From the NCBI GenBank assembly GCA_950295325.1, contig OX485803.1:11532001-11596000 (forward strand): a stretch of DNA of 64,000 nucleotides, written 5' to 3'. Positions 46,802 to 58,471 of this stretch are shown piece by piece. This DNA comes from Polytrichum commune (lineage: Eukaryota > Streptophyta > Polytrichopsida > Polytrichales > Polytrichaceae). The translations under genes were made by a program, and so were the position numbers. The stretch's first letter is position 1; each line of letters begins with the position of its first letter. Below the pieces are notes generated by a model. The model worked only from the letters and a program-made list of their open reading frames with translations. It had not been told where the DNA came from and made no database searches.

Positions 46802-49660
46802 ATGACAACACCTATGACAAGTTTAACTATATGAACATAATTGTTTTTATAATATCCCACATGCGTAGTCAAACATTACCATAATAATCTCACTTGTGAC
46901 ACAAAATTCAAGACATTTGTTATCTCTTAGTAATTTACTCCTGCAAAACATCTCAACTTAAAGTGAGTAAATCCTTGATTTTATAATGAAAGATATGCAC
47001 TTGTTAATACTCATTTTTAAGAAGTTTCAAAATTAAAGATGAAAGGAATAGACTTGATCTCTCAAGCTTCGATATCTATCGAGGTTAACCCAATCATCAT
47101 GTTGATTCAAAGTCACAGTCATATTCCAAAATCTCACCCTTACACTAATCTTTTAAGTGTTTGCTCAAAAGAGGCTACTCTTGTTTTCATTGATAATTCA
47201 CTCAAGTATCATAACATCCAACAACTCAGACGTGATTTGAGATCACATTCTTGAGTAAAATGTAATATAAATATATGTTAAAAGAGTGTCTCCAAGATAC
47301 AAGGTAAGCTCAAGTGTTGTTGGACACTCAATCTTAAGATTACTTTGGTGCTATGAAAAGAGGCACGTCTCCTAAAAAGATCTCCATGTATATAGTATAT
47401 TTCCTTTAAAATAGAACCTACACTTTATTTAATAACTTTCTTTTCTTGTCTAGAGCTTAGTCTATCTACGACATTCATAGATGAGAGCTTCCTTGAATGG
47501 TTATAATTGTTACACCTCTTAGATGTTCATAAACCTAAGTTTTTGCTTCAATCTTCATGAGGGTGACATGATCCAAGTTCCATATGAGTGTAAAATTACC
47601 AATTTTCTATACTAAACTCAATCCTCAAGTAATACTCAATCCTCAAGGTATAGGTTATGTTGCTTCAAAATGGTTGAGTTGGCAAAGATTCATTTTGAAT
47701 GTATTAAATCTCTCATACTCTAATACTACATTCTAGTTTATCCATAAAAATATTTTCATAAGTTGTTTCTCAAAATGATGGTGTTAAGATCTCCTCATTT
47801 AATACCTTTTATCTACTCCTACTACCGTGGGTTGGAAACCCTAGAGCTACATGTCTTCCGTGTAATTTCATGGTAGCTTTTAACTCCATGGTCGGTCCCC
47901 AAGCATTCCATTTTGTCCCCATGCATCCCCTTGCATGCCTTGTGGGTTCTTGTTTCCAACCGTTAACCCCTCAACAACTCTACGTTTTTCTCCAAGGTTG
48001 TTGGCAATGGCAATTGTGATGGGGTCCATTTATGTTGGGTTGTTGTTGATCCTTTGCCCCTTGTTGTCGATCTCCTACCCTTGTTGATATTGGCGCTCTC
48101 CTTAAGGTTTTTCCCTACTGTGGTTTTTTGGTGGTTCTCTTGACTCCTAATTTTTGGTACTATCATCCAAATATTGTACTCCACATTGTTGGCGGACCGA
48201 TAGATTTTCTTCATACCTTTGTATATAGGAGCCATGGTGCCATGTTTTTTAGCTCCGATTTTGGCATTGCACAAAGTCCCTATATTCGCTTGCATTGCCC
48301 AACATCTTTTGGTTGAGGTGGGGGCCAATTTGGCAATGTGCCATTGAGAGGCAGGGTAGTCGATTTCTTAAACATATGTAGTGTAAGCCACACCATGCTC
48401 AATAGAATTCAAGAACTCCTTTATGTATGCCCTTTTACCTCGAGTGTTGGGGTGAGGAATTTAGTAGTTCATTTTGTCAGCTTGATGGGAGTTGCAATTG
48501 GCACCGGGTGGCAAGTTAAGCTTCCGTTTGGTGGACCCAAATAGCTCCGACCTCTTCAAGGCATAATCCCTATTGTTAAGATCTTCTACATAAGGATAAG
48601 ACTTCATGGCATTTGCGAGAAGCTTGGGATTTCTACACTTGGCTACATCCTTCAACTTCAAGGACACTAAATCAAGGCTTTTACTAATAGAACCACCTTT
48701 CAACTACAACCTATAATTTGTAATATGCATGTATGCATGAATCGAATCGTCCATCGTTGCTTTATACAAGCATGTCACTTTGTACAAGCAAATCACCTTA
48801 TAACCGAATTGTTGGAGCCACTTGTTGTGCACTGCCTCTATAAGATTACAAGTTGGCATCTCCGCATGTTCATTTATTGACATAGCCTATGAACACCACA
48901 CAAATTGAGGCGAATTGCATATATTTCTTAGATATTCAAAATAACATACATTGCAAAACACATTTTGATAATTCACTTACTATATTTATATAACCACTCC
49001 ATTGTCTATAACAAAAGTGCCATAAACATTGCCACTCTATGAGAGTGAGGATTCCTTCTTTGGTGGCAACGCCGGATGACAACCAACATGACCAAATCAC
49101 ATGATATTAGTTTTGGTGCCGTTCAATGTTTCTGCATCCTTGTAATCTTTGCATACTAATTGATTGTATTGAAACTGTAATGATGCATTAATATATTTTT
49201 GCGTCACCTTACCCAACCTAGCAGACCAATGGAAAAGACAAATGCATTTACGATTGACCATTGGCAAACTTGGGTCACCGTCCCCATAGGTCTTCTTAAT
49301 TGCATTTCAATTAGCGTGAGCACTATCCACCATGAAAGCCTTGAGATTTAAATTTGGCACTCCATTCAAAGCCACAATATAATTCAATTTTTACTAGAAA
49401 AGAATTTGTACAACATTCAATCGTCAACAATTTATGATACTTGCTATCATACACATAGTATGCCAAGGCGGTCTTGCCTTTCAAATATTTGACATAATCA
49501 AGCATCATCTATGGAAATTTTATGTCCCCTTGACATGCATACGCTTCAAAACATCCACACCACTCCCTGGAAGGTCCACTAACATTTTGAAGAGAAACAC
49601 TTTATCTTTGGATTAATTTGGAAACATGCTCCATGAGCATACTTGAAAATATAATGGTTT
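46041..49660 (-). pseudogene. Decayed MULE/SWIM-type transposase-like gene
   Basis: Read on the minus strand from 49660 to 46041, blocks of a repetitive plant protein follow in order with many stops and frameshifts: KMLVDLPGSGVDVLKRM; MMLDYVKYLKGKTALAYYVYD; PTCNLIEAVHNKWLQQFG; LKGGSISKSL...LFGSTKRKLNLPPG; WHIAKLAPTSTKRCWAMQA; and near 46390-46290 a SWIM-like C-x-C...C-x-H zinc finger (CICPDFTKMSSQALGKKG...), where the His is Tyr and a stop interrupts it. I recognise these phrases as a transposon-type family with a transposase-like core and SWIM finger, but cannot name the family firmly. Confidence 0.55.
46768..46801. repeat. GT/TA compound microsatellite
   Basis: A (GT)n run passes directly into (AT)n, inside the decayed transposase region. 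Confidence 0.85.
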
Positions 49661-50404
49661 TTGATCGTCATAATGCTATCCATGGTACCCATTCCACTAA
49701 AAAGAAAACGCTTTGAACCCAATACATAGTTACAACAATTTGGGAATGCAAGAGTATTGAATTTATCTAACCACCTCTAATGACAAACCTTTGGGGTGAT
49801 GGCCTTCACTATTTGATGGAGAGTTTAGCAAATAATTTGTTAAAAACTATTAAGCTGCTACCATCACTATAGCAGAGATTCTGGTAGTGGGTGTTTTCAT
49901 TACCTTATTAGCAATGCATTAGTAAGCCATGTCCAATGACTCATGACATGTACTATTAGATACAAAATGGTCATGCACACCTAAATGAATACAAACCCTA
50001 GATATCCTAGAGGATGTGGAGTGAACATATGTTATATGAGGAAGGCACAAAGCAATGCAAATTGGTGTGGAACAACATAACTTACACTCCAATCTAGATT
50101 TTACACAGACCATATTGCCCACAAAGAATGGTATAGGAATTGATCCAATTCATTTGTTGTTGTTGCAAACATCCCATTGTGATACATGTAATTACAGTAG
50201 TTGTTTGTGTGTTGGAGATAATCGGCACAAGACGAACGAGTGAATGAGAATTTAAAATTGTTTTGGATATTTGGTATTTTTGTTGTGCACCAAGGGTGTT
50301 CATTGCACATCTTGTTCATACCAACCATGAAATGTTCATACACTCTGGGAACACCCATGGACATAAGAGGCAATACAAAACAAAACATCACCATCAAAAG
50401 ATGG
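49661..50404. other. No gene seen
   Basis: AT-rich; overlapping short frames on both strands around 50055-50454 match nothing recognisable. Confidence 0.45.
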
Positions 50405-51136
50405 TGGCAAGCACTTGTGGGGGGTGGACTCTTCATTGGAAACCTAAATGACATGCGTGGGTCACTATGAAATTAAACCCCCTATATACAAGAAGTTTAT
50501 TGAGAAGAAATATTGTGTGTGTGTGTGTGTGTGTGTACTTACGGCATGCAAAAAATGGTACTCATGTACTTATACTAAGCCTTTCAATTTAATGTGATTA
50601 ATAAGTCTACTATATATACCATATATAAATCATGAATTAAATAAACCTTTATCATATATAAAATTCATTTTCATTTCCTAGTCATTGAATATTTTTTCAT
50701 TCATAGCATGTAAGTCATGATTGTTTTAAACAAGAGTACAATAAGTTAACCACAATCTTGAGAGAAAATTTCAAAGAAGCCCATGTGCGCTTTAAAGACC
50801 TTTAGTTTGTAATAACCTAGAACCCAAATGCAAACCCCTAACAAGAACATACATGGTAGTTATTAAGGAATATGACACCAATGGATGATAACGTGAATAG
50901 GATCAAAACTAGTAACTTAATTGTCAATTTTTTTTCCTAAACCTTAGGGCCCTTTTTTGTACATCTATCTTTACCTCGAAAAAAATATTAGCCTTTCTAG
51001 ATGTACACACTAGAGGAAAATAATATCTCTCCCTTTTCTATACCATGTACACTAATACCTCAAATAATACCCCTTCTTACACTCACGTTAGTGCGTATGT
51101 GGTATGAAGAGTCCACTCCTTGGACAAATACTTGAC
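50405..51136. mobile_element. Putative ~730-bp MITE
   Basis: Left TGGCAAGCACTTGTGG...GTGGACTCTTCAT (50405-50436) and right 51104-51136 are imperfect inverted repeats; GTGGACTCTTCAT is exact. Contains a TG microsatellite (about 50516-50536) and AACCCCCTATATACAAG wording shared with the element at 39263. Target duplication not resolved. Confidence 0.5.
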
Positions 51137-51601
51137 ATCATGCACATCTATATTGTCAAAGTCAACAATGGTAAGATTCAATTTGGACTGTTTCCTAGAT
51201 TGTCAATTTCAATCCCTTGACAATATTCAAATTAGAAGAGGATGAATTAGGATAAAGAGGTAAAGGTTGAGATGGACAATCCTCCCTAGCCAACCTCATG
51301 TAAAGTGGATTGACTTGGTTATTTTTCTTGTAATTTCTGAAGATTATATTGAATATCAGTGAAGCATATGCCCATGTCCTCAACAACTAGATTAGATTTT
51401 TTTTTATTGAAGGTATCTAAAAAACAAACCTCAGTATCCATAGAGACATTGACCGGAGTGGGAGACTCGATTCTATAACAAAAAGGTGATGTGTCATGAA
51501 GATCAACTACCAGACAAAGAGAGACATTAAAATCCAACAAGACAAGAATGTTGTCATCATTTACTTTCCTCCAAATCAAGGAATCACAATGCAACACAAA
51601 G
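51137..51601. other. No gene seen
   Basis: Short AT-rich spacer between two putative elements; nothing supported. Confidence 0.45.
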
Positions 51602-52138
51602 TAAGGACCGGTTTACACTATGGTGGAGAAGGCCTCCGGTCGGTCAAGAATGCTTGGCCAAGACATGGTTATATGAGGCAAATGGTGGATGTGCCGGAGA
51701 AGAATTAAAGGCAATAAAATATTTCTTAAGGAGTCTTGACCGGTTGAAGTCTAAACACCTAGAGGAGAAGTTTAGCGGAGAAGTCCACCGGAGAAGTCCA
51801 CCGGTGAAGAGAAGTTCACCTAATGGTGAAGATTTTTTGTGATAAAAAACCATAATTCTCTACATTCACATTGTACCAAAAGATTTCAACAAGAATTGTG
51901 TTCATAAGAATTGTGTAATATAATGTTCAATTTTATTCAAAAGATCATGAAAATTGCCAAATTGCCAATTGTCAAGTTTGGCCCATGTAGGAAATAAATG
52001 TCTCCTTGGGTGTTTAAGAATGAAGAGGGGAAAATCCATACACATTGGACAAAACACTACTCTTTGGTATTATTTAAGACATGCTCTCCTCTTAATCATC
52101 CTCATCAATTTCTCTCTTCTTATCTTTGATCTTCAATC

Positions 52139-52530
52139 ATGGATAATCGAAGAAGAGAGATTTTGTGCTCTCTTATGATCTTTATGGTTTTGAAGTATTT
52201 TATCGTTTCAACTATGGCGATACAAAAAACCATCATGTATCACCATAATGCTTCAATTATGATGATGGCATATTTTTGTTTGGGAGCAAGGAGAGGGTGG
52301 TGTGGAAATTTGACCGGCCAAGTGGATATGTGTCACAATTTCTTCTTGGATCATATAATGCAAAAATGTTCAAAGATCGTGTACGGATGAGTAAGCCTAC
52401 TTTTTATTTATTTATGTCATTTGCTTGGACCCATGTTGAGCAAGAAAGATACAAAATTAAGACTTTGTATTCCAATAGAGTGTAGAATTTCTTTGACATT
52501 GCATCGATTGGCAATCTACGGTCCAAATCT
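52139..52530 (+). pseudogene. Harbinger transposase N-terminal fragment
   Basis: Read through two frame changes, the segment gives MDNRRREIL..., then GSYNAKMFKDRVRMSKPTFY, then LGPMLSKKDTKLRL...SLTLHRLA. This is the helical N-terminal region before the DDE domain in PIF/HARBI-type transposases. The catalytic domain is absent. Confidence 0.6.
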
Positions 52531-52554
52531 GTTTTTTAAAATTAAATTTTTATT

Positions 52555-52638
52555 GAGTTGGGCTTCTCCGGAGGAGGAATTTCTTGTACGGCCTCTTGAG
52601 GCCGGACAAGAAACTCCTCCTCCGGAGAAGCCCAACTC
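52555..52638. repeat. 84-bp near-perfect palindrome
   Basis: 41-bp arms (52555-52595, 52598-52638) pair with 2 mismatches around a 2-base loop. The centre is GGCCTCTTGAGGCC; the arms include CTTCTCCGGAGGAGGAA. It lies directly after the transposase remnant inside the 1.2-kb element. Confidence 0.9.
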
Positions 52639-52826
52639 CAAAAAGTGCCGCCATGTAGGCGGCCATGTCATTTTATCATCCATGAGAAAAGTTCACCACC
52701 ATTGTTTTCTTCACCTCGTGTAAACACCCACCGGTCAAGAGTTGCATTTTCGACCAATCACAATTGAGAAACACCTTTTTTTTCATGACCGGTGGACTTC
52801 TCCACCGTAGTGTAAACCGGCCCTAA

Positions 52827-53756
52827 GTACACATCTATATAGTGTACGCATTTACATTACGACAATGTGAGTAAAAGGAATTTGAAGCATGCATTATGCT
52901 CAATTTTTTTTTAAGGATGTGGTGGGTTCCACATGATGCAGGTGAAGAAAAAGGTCATTTGGGGGGGGTGTAAGGTTTCCACAAATGACCTTCCTCTTGA
53001 AACCCTAATGAGGCTCATTGTTCTCAAATGTTGGTGCTCATGGAGAAGGAGTTTTGTTGGATACAAAGAGAAGAGAATGAGGGATGGTAGGGGAAGTAAG
53101 GGAATGGTTGAGGGTGAGGGAGAGGATGTAAGGGAAATGGAGGAGATGATGGATGTGGAGGTTGGTGGCAAGGATAGGGGAAAAGGCAATGGGGTAGTGA
53201 ATGTGGAGGTGGACAATACAAAGGGGGAGGCGGTTGGTAGCACATAGGCGGTGGCTAGTATGGAGGCAAATGCAACAACCGAGGTAAAAGTGTTTTTTGG
53301 ATGTGGGTGTTTGCTAGTTCATGGTTGGTTGTTGTGTGTGTATTGCTAGCGCTTTAAGGGTGCCCACATGGCCACATGAAGTGCCTTCATGGTTAGCACC
53401 AAGGTGGGGGTTGGGTTCAAAACCCCACCCACCTCCCACCCCAAACAATGAATATAATGGCCTTGGTGTGGTGTGGGTTGAGGGCCACCTATTAAAGAAT
53501 AATTCTTTCTATCCCTGGTTAATTAAGTATTCCTACCCATTCATAACACCATGGTCATTCCCCTTACCAATTAGATTACATGTTCTTGCATGACTTTTGG
53601 GCTTACCCGTTCTTTTAGATACTCTCCTGATGGGTACAAAACTACTACAACTCTTGGGTATCTATCATTAAGGAAATATAAACCATCTTGGTTCCCTACA
53701 CATGCTTGCGATTGGCATATTCTAACTATCAATACTACATGTACTTCATGTTGCAC
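52827..53756. other. Spacer between two Harbinger-type elements
   Basis: No gene. 53050-53240 is G-rich/purine-rich on the + strand (GGAGATGATGGATGTGGAGG-like), and 53300-53700 is low-complexity. Open frames here mirror base composition. Confidence 0.45.
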
Positions 53757-53780
53757 TAAGGGGCTGCCCGCACCAGGTGG

Positions 53781-56700
53781 TGTTGGGCCGGCGCCGGTGC
53801 CGTTCCGGCACCACATAGAGCCCACGAACCGGGTAGGCAGCGTACCGGGATGGCGAAGCGGGTCCAGGATGGGGGCCGCAGTCAGCGGGCTTGAACCGGA
53901 GCCACGGATGAGCTTCATCCAGTGCTGAGGTGGCCCCACCCTCGGCTGTACTCCCACACTCCCACTGCCACACACTTGCATCCGGCCACGTTTCCCCTTA
54001 CGCGCTCGTCTCCGCCCACGCTTCGACGCACACCTGTGTAGATTCCCGCAGAGAGCGATGCCGCAACAGACACCGATGGCGATTGACACAGAACTCCGCC
54101 AACTGCATTTTGGGTGAGCTACCGCTCCAGGTCTCTCCCCTCCTCTTTGTGTTCGCCCTCCTCCACGCGCGGGTTTTGTTTATCCGCTTTGTTGCGCCGT
54201 CCGTGTTCCTGGCTGTTGGGGTCGATGCTTTGCAGAGGGTGCTAGTGCTTCACATCGCCTAAGCTTCGACATTTGCTGTGGGTTCATGCTGCACCTTCAC
54301 AGTGGACGGGACGTGTGTTCACCGGGAGTTCATCTACTGCCCTTGGTTGCCCACACAGTCCACATGGGCCTGTGTGGTTTCGATGGCCACGTGCAGTCGC
54401 GGAGCGCGGTGGGCTGGAGCTCTGGTCCGGTGTTCCCTCCCTGGGGGGGTTTTCACAGGACGATGTGTCCGCGTCATGTTTGTAGGGTTCGGGGTAGCAA
54501 TTCCGCAAGGCAGCGCGGATCCAGGCATGCCTGTATTGGCTGTCTTTTACATAATTCATCTCCATGCGGGGAATTTTTTTTGAAACCTCTCGCTCCTCGT
54601 GTCTGCGTCCTGGGTCAATTGCACACCCAATTGCATGCGTTGAATCCTCCTCCTCGTCGTCTTTTTCCTGCACCCTCCTTGTCTTTTGTGAATGTGGCTT
54701 GTTGTTGGCAAGAGGGTGTTGTGGCGGTGTTTGTTGGACCTCAATTGGCAGTCCCCAAGGCTCCGCGACCTTTGTTATTTTCAAGTCTGCGCTGTGCCCA
54801 TGGCTTTGTTGGTGCCCCCGCCATGCGGGTTTGTGTCTCACCGATGCTGGAGTCCCCATCGTCAATTTTTTTTCGCTGCATACACTCCCCTGGTATTCGA
54901 CTCTCTCCCCATCCACATGTTGCTCCCATTCATCACAGTGCGGGGAGCACACTTCCCATTCAATTCTTTTCGCCGCGTTCTAAACTCTGTTGCTGCAACT
55001 GGATTGCATTCGCGTCGTTGGTTGTGGACTCCGCCACATCCTCACATGCCGAGTGTTGTTGTTTCTCACCGCATTTCCTGCTCCAACTTCCCTTGGCTGT
55101 CCAGCTCTCCCTCGCTGCATGTCCACGCTCATCTCGAACTAGTCCACCATGCGGTTGGGCTCCTGGGCTGCCAGGATTTGGTATCGCAGATGCTATCTGC
55201 TCTCCCTTGCACAGCTCCCTCCGCCACAGGGATGTGCACACCCACAGACACAGCCAGGTCCCCTGGAACCATCGCCGGGATTTCGCACCTCTCTTCGGCA
55301 GGCGTTGCTGTTTTGAATCAAATCATGGAGTGGCCGTGAATTTGATTTCCCTTCGCTGCTCTTAATGCTAAACATTGAAATCTTGTGCCACATTATGCCA
55401 CAGTTCGATCACAGTCGTCGAGACGTATGTGGTGCCTCACATTGCCCTCTCCTGCCACAGGACCCTCAAATTGTGAATTGCTATGCACAACACTGTTTGT
55501 TTTGGCTCTGTGACAAATTAGAGATGTTTTTGCAGAGCGGCGGACTACTAGGAGGGCTACAAGCTCTTTTGCTTCGCGTATTACTCGCATTCTTTACAAC
55601 ATGAGACAGAATTTTTGCATTCAAAACTAGGTTCGTTTTTTGTTGTGGAGCGTATGTTTTCTGCTATGTGGCTGTCCGTGTTGGGTGCCTTTCCACACAA
55701 CTGGGAGTAACAACTGTTGGGCTTTGTCTATGCCTCTATGTGCTGGGTGTTTCCGCAGGCCAGCTTGTTTGGAGGCGTCACACTCAATTCCCTCCTCCCT
55801 CCCATCATGCACTACGCACCACATGCATGCAACTTCTCCCACTTGTTGAGATGTTCTGCAAGTGGGAGTTGCTAGAGGACTGCAGCGATCTTGGAGCCCT
55901 CATGCACCGCTTCGACTCCGAAACCGAGCTAGAATCCCATGAACTGGGCCGCTCTCTATTGTACATGATTCGAAATGACGACGCTGCCCTCCCACATGGC
56001 TTACCCTCGTTCCAGGCAACCCTTTTTCCGTTCTGAGAGAGAGACTGGCAGCTGTGGATTTGGCAATCCACGGCCTCCACCCCCAGGTGCACTGCTCTCT
56101 GGTTGTTACCTGTCGGCACTATACCGGATTCAAGTTTGGTGTCTCTAAAATGTTGGTATTCACACATTCTATTGCCTGCAACAACAGCAGACTCGTGACA
56201 ATTAAACCACAGAACTCCCATTCACCATTTCTCGACAATTTCTGTGTGCAAGTGCAGTACAGTCTGCCAAAAAATTCCTTGCCATACAGGCAGCTTTAAA
56301 TGCCTCTTAAAAAACAGGGCGACAAGCCCAGCAGTAGTTCGGCAACTAGTGCCAGATGCATGTCACGGCTATGGGATGTGTCGAACCAAAATAAAAAAAG
56401 CCTGGACCATTTCTGTGCTGCAAACTAAAATTCCAGCTGCCAAAAATTCAAGCTTGCAAGCTACCCTGTGTGGCTAATCCCTTTCATTTCGGTGGCAGGT
56501 GCCTGCTCCAGATGAGATTGCGGGGCCTCATTCTGATTCCGACTCTGAGTCTCCCACAACCGCTCGACTTCCCGAAGCTCCTCCAATACCTGCGTGTGAG
56601 GTCCCAACTCACCTCCATCGCCTCCAGGTGCCGTTCTTCGGGAGACACCTCCTCCCGAACGGTGGTTTCCACCCGGCCTCGCTTCGGGAGCCATAGAGGA

Positions 56701-56823
56701 GGCCCGAGTGCCTCCTGTTCCAGGAGCAGCAAGCATTCCCCTACACATACCCTTAACCACAATTAGGAGTGACACACTCGATATGGCCTCCTGCATCCAT
56801 TCACTCCTCACTTCCATACAGAT
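53781..56823. other. Left subterminal region of the Harbinger element
   Basis: C/T-rich DNA with few stops, so long frames appear in several registers (for example 54286-55365 and 54692-55339 on +, 54284-54952 on -). None has recognisable domains. It probably holds promoter and leader of the transposase; a spliced 5' exon cannot be excluded. Confidence 0.5.
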
Positions 56824-58221
56824 ATGTGTGTCCATGATTGTCATGCACATAACAACAACAGAAACGAGCGAAGCTCGTTTAGCACAGAGAAGGAAACTGA
56901 GGAGGAGGGGGGGGGGGGAGATGTGTCCACTTCGACACAGGACACGGCAGAGGCCCATGATGAGGAGGATGAGGTGGTTCGACGCATACATGGCAAGCAA
57001 GTGGTTGATCTCCTTGCCTGCCACGTTCATGCCATGCACGGAAGATGGTATGTGAAGCCCAGGTCCACCTGCTGGTTTGATGAGTACCTGTTCAACATCT
57101 ATACCCCCGATATGTTTTACGACATATTGCGGATGCGCAAGCAAACATTCGACAGACTCGTTCAAGACCTTCGCCCACACATTCAGGGACAACACACGCA
57201 TTGGAGGGAGCCCATAGGCGTTGAGAAGAAAGTTGTTGTGGCAATGTTTAAGCTCATGCACGGCGTCTGCATACCGTTGGTCGCAGACAAAGCTGCGCTT
57301 GGGAAGTCAACCGTGCACGAAATCCTACGCCAAGTGTGCTCTGCCATTAGCATCCACTTTGGTCATCTTATTGCTTGGCCAACCGGACGGCGGCCAATGC
57401 GGGTTGCCGCCGGCTTTCAGGCCAAACAAGGTTTCCCTAATTGCATAGGAGCCATTGACGGGACGCACATTTATGTTAATTCCCCTCCTACCACTATTGC
57501 CGCTGCAGACCACCGAAATCGACACAAATCCTTTTCAGTGCTCCTGCAAGGAGTGGTGGATAGCAAATGCTATTTCACCTCAATAAATACAGGACCCCCG
57601 GGTTCCCTCCACGATAGTGCTCACTTCAAGAGCACGGAGCTCTATCGAAAGGCAGAGGCGGGAACAATGGGTGGGTTCCACGACGACCCTTTGGGTTGGG
57701 ATCTGGGTCTGCCATTTCCTCCCTATTTGGTGGCAGACCGTGGCTACCCGCTTCTAAGCTGGTGCATAACTCCCTTCAAGCTGGGGCCCATGGGTTTACC
57801 ATTGTCAGGAGAGGAGGCTTGGTTCAACCGAAAGCACTCCTCCACCCGCATGAGTGTGGAGAGGGGGTTTGGAATACTTAAAGCCAGGTTTAAAGAGATA
57901 GGCACTAGATCGTCATTAAAACTGGACTTCATGCCTACAGTGATCCACTGTTGTTGTATTCTTCACAACATATTGCTTGCAAGTAAAGACAGAACACTTG
58001 AACAAATTCTCGAGGATTGCAACCTCCCACCAATGGATGGGGAGTACCCGACACACAGAGAGGAAGATGATTGTTTTCAGCCACCTAGACCAATGGGCCT
58101 CGTGAGCGAGGAAAGGGCTCTATTGGAAGGTCAAATGGCCAGGGAGGACATCCTGGACTACCTGGTGCGAGTTCAAAATGCAGGACACATGCCAACCCAA
58201 CCAAGGACACGGAGAAGATGA
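56824..58221 (+). CDS. PIF/Harbinger (HARBI1-like) DDE transposase
   Basis: Single open frame, 465 aa, ATG start, no internal stop. The N-terminus is acidic with a poly-Gly tract encoded by an 11-base G run. Residues about 75-180 are the helical region preceding the catalytic domain (YDILRMRKQTFDRLVQDL; KSTVHEILRQ). The DDE domain carries Asp212 in GAIDGTHIYV, Asp305 in YLVADRGYPL and Glu346 in MSVERGFGILKARF, the standard DDE_4 spacing. The C-terminus is basic (PRTRRR). It cuts and pastes the element with help of the Myb-like partner, whose gene converges from the right 37 bp or 250 bp away depending on its true end. Full family length and intact triad suggest it could be functional. Confidence 0.93.
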   Translation: MCVHDCHAHNNNRNERSSFSTEKETEEEGGGGDVSTSTQDTAEAHDEEDEVVRRIHGKQVVDLLACHVHAMHGRWYVKPRSTCWFDEYLFNIYTPDMFYDILRMRKQTFDRLVQDLRPHIQGQHTHWREPIGVEKKVVVAMFKLMHGVCIPLVADKAALGKSTVHEILRQVCSAISIHFGHLIAWPTGRRPMRVAAGFQAKQGFPNCIGAIDGTHIYVNSPPTTIAAADHRNRHKSFSVLLQGVVDSKCYFTSINTGPPGSLHDSAHFKSTELYRKAEAGTMGGFHDDPLGWDLGLPFPPYLVADRGYPLLSWCITPFKLGPMGLPLSGEEAWFNRKHSSTRMSVERGFGILKARFKEIGTRSSLKLDFMPTVIHCCCILHNILLASKDRTLEQILEDCNLPPMDGEYPTHREEDDCFQPPRPMGLVSEERALLEGQMAREDILDYLVRVQNAGHMPTQPRTRRR

Positions 58222-58258
58222 TGACATGAAAAAAACGAATTGCATAGGATAGCATAGC

Positions 58259-58471
58259 TTACCTTGTTAGAGCGTCCATGGTGGATGCCAACATGAGCAG
58301 GGCACTTGTCATATTACCCAGATTCTTGGTTCTCTCGACCTCAAGTTCATAAAGTTTGTGATCCATGTTTATTGCCTCTAAGTCTTTATGAGCAATTCGT
58401 GCCTCCCTTGCAGTGTCGAATGCTAGCATCTGAGTCCGCCAGGCACGCTTGTCTTTGTCCTGGGCCTCAAC
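58259..58471 (-). other. In-frame continuation of Myb-like ORF beyond TGA
   Basis: After the TGA at 58474-58472 the same frame stays open for 70 more codons to a TAA at 58261-58259. The residues look coding (DKDKRAWRTQMLAF; HKLYELEVERTKNLG) and suit a C-terminal helix. At the end ACAAG/GTAAGC is also a good 5' splice site. Reading the TGA as a mutated CGA would join both parts. Confidence 0.6.

Larger units (their letters stand above)
51605..52823 (+). mobile_element. Deleted PIF/Harbinger-type element, 1.2 kb
   Basis: TIRs GGACCGGTTTACACTA and (right complement) GGGCCGGTTTACACTA extend about 40 bp with few mismatches. TAA is duplicated (51602-51604, 52824-52826), the Harbinger/Tourist target. 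It carries only the N-terminal part of a transposase and a large palindrome, so it is an internal-deletion derivative of a family different from the 7-kb element at 53760. Confidence 0.8.

Noticed and set aside
53024-53247. Pro-rich minus-strand and Gly/Glu-rich plus-strand frames
   Set aside because: They are products of a purine-rich tract, open in several registers at once.
54286-55365. 359-codon open frame inside the Harbinger element
   Set aside because: Other registers are open over the same C/T-rich DNA, no domain is recognisable and the residue usage looks random.
56461-57261. 266-codon frame antisense to the transposase
   Set aside because: It overlaps the well-supported DDE transposase and has no family features.
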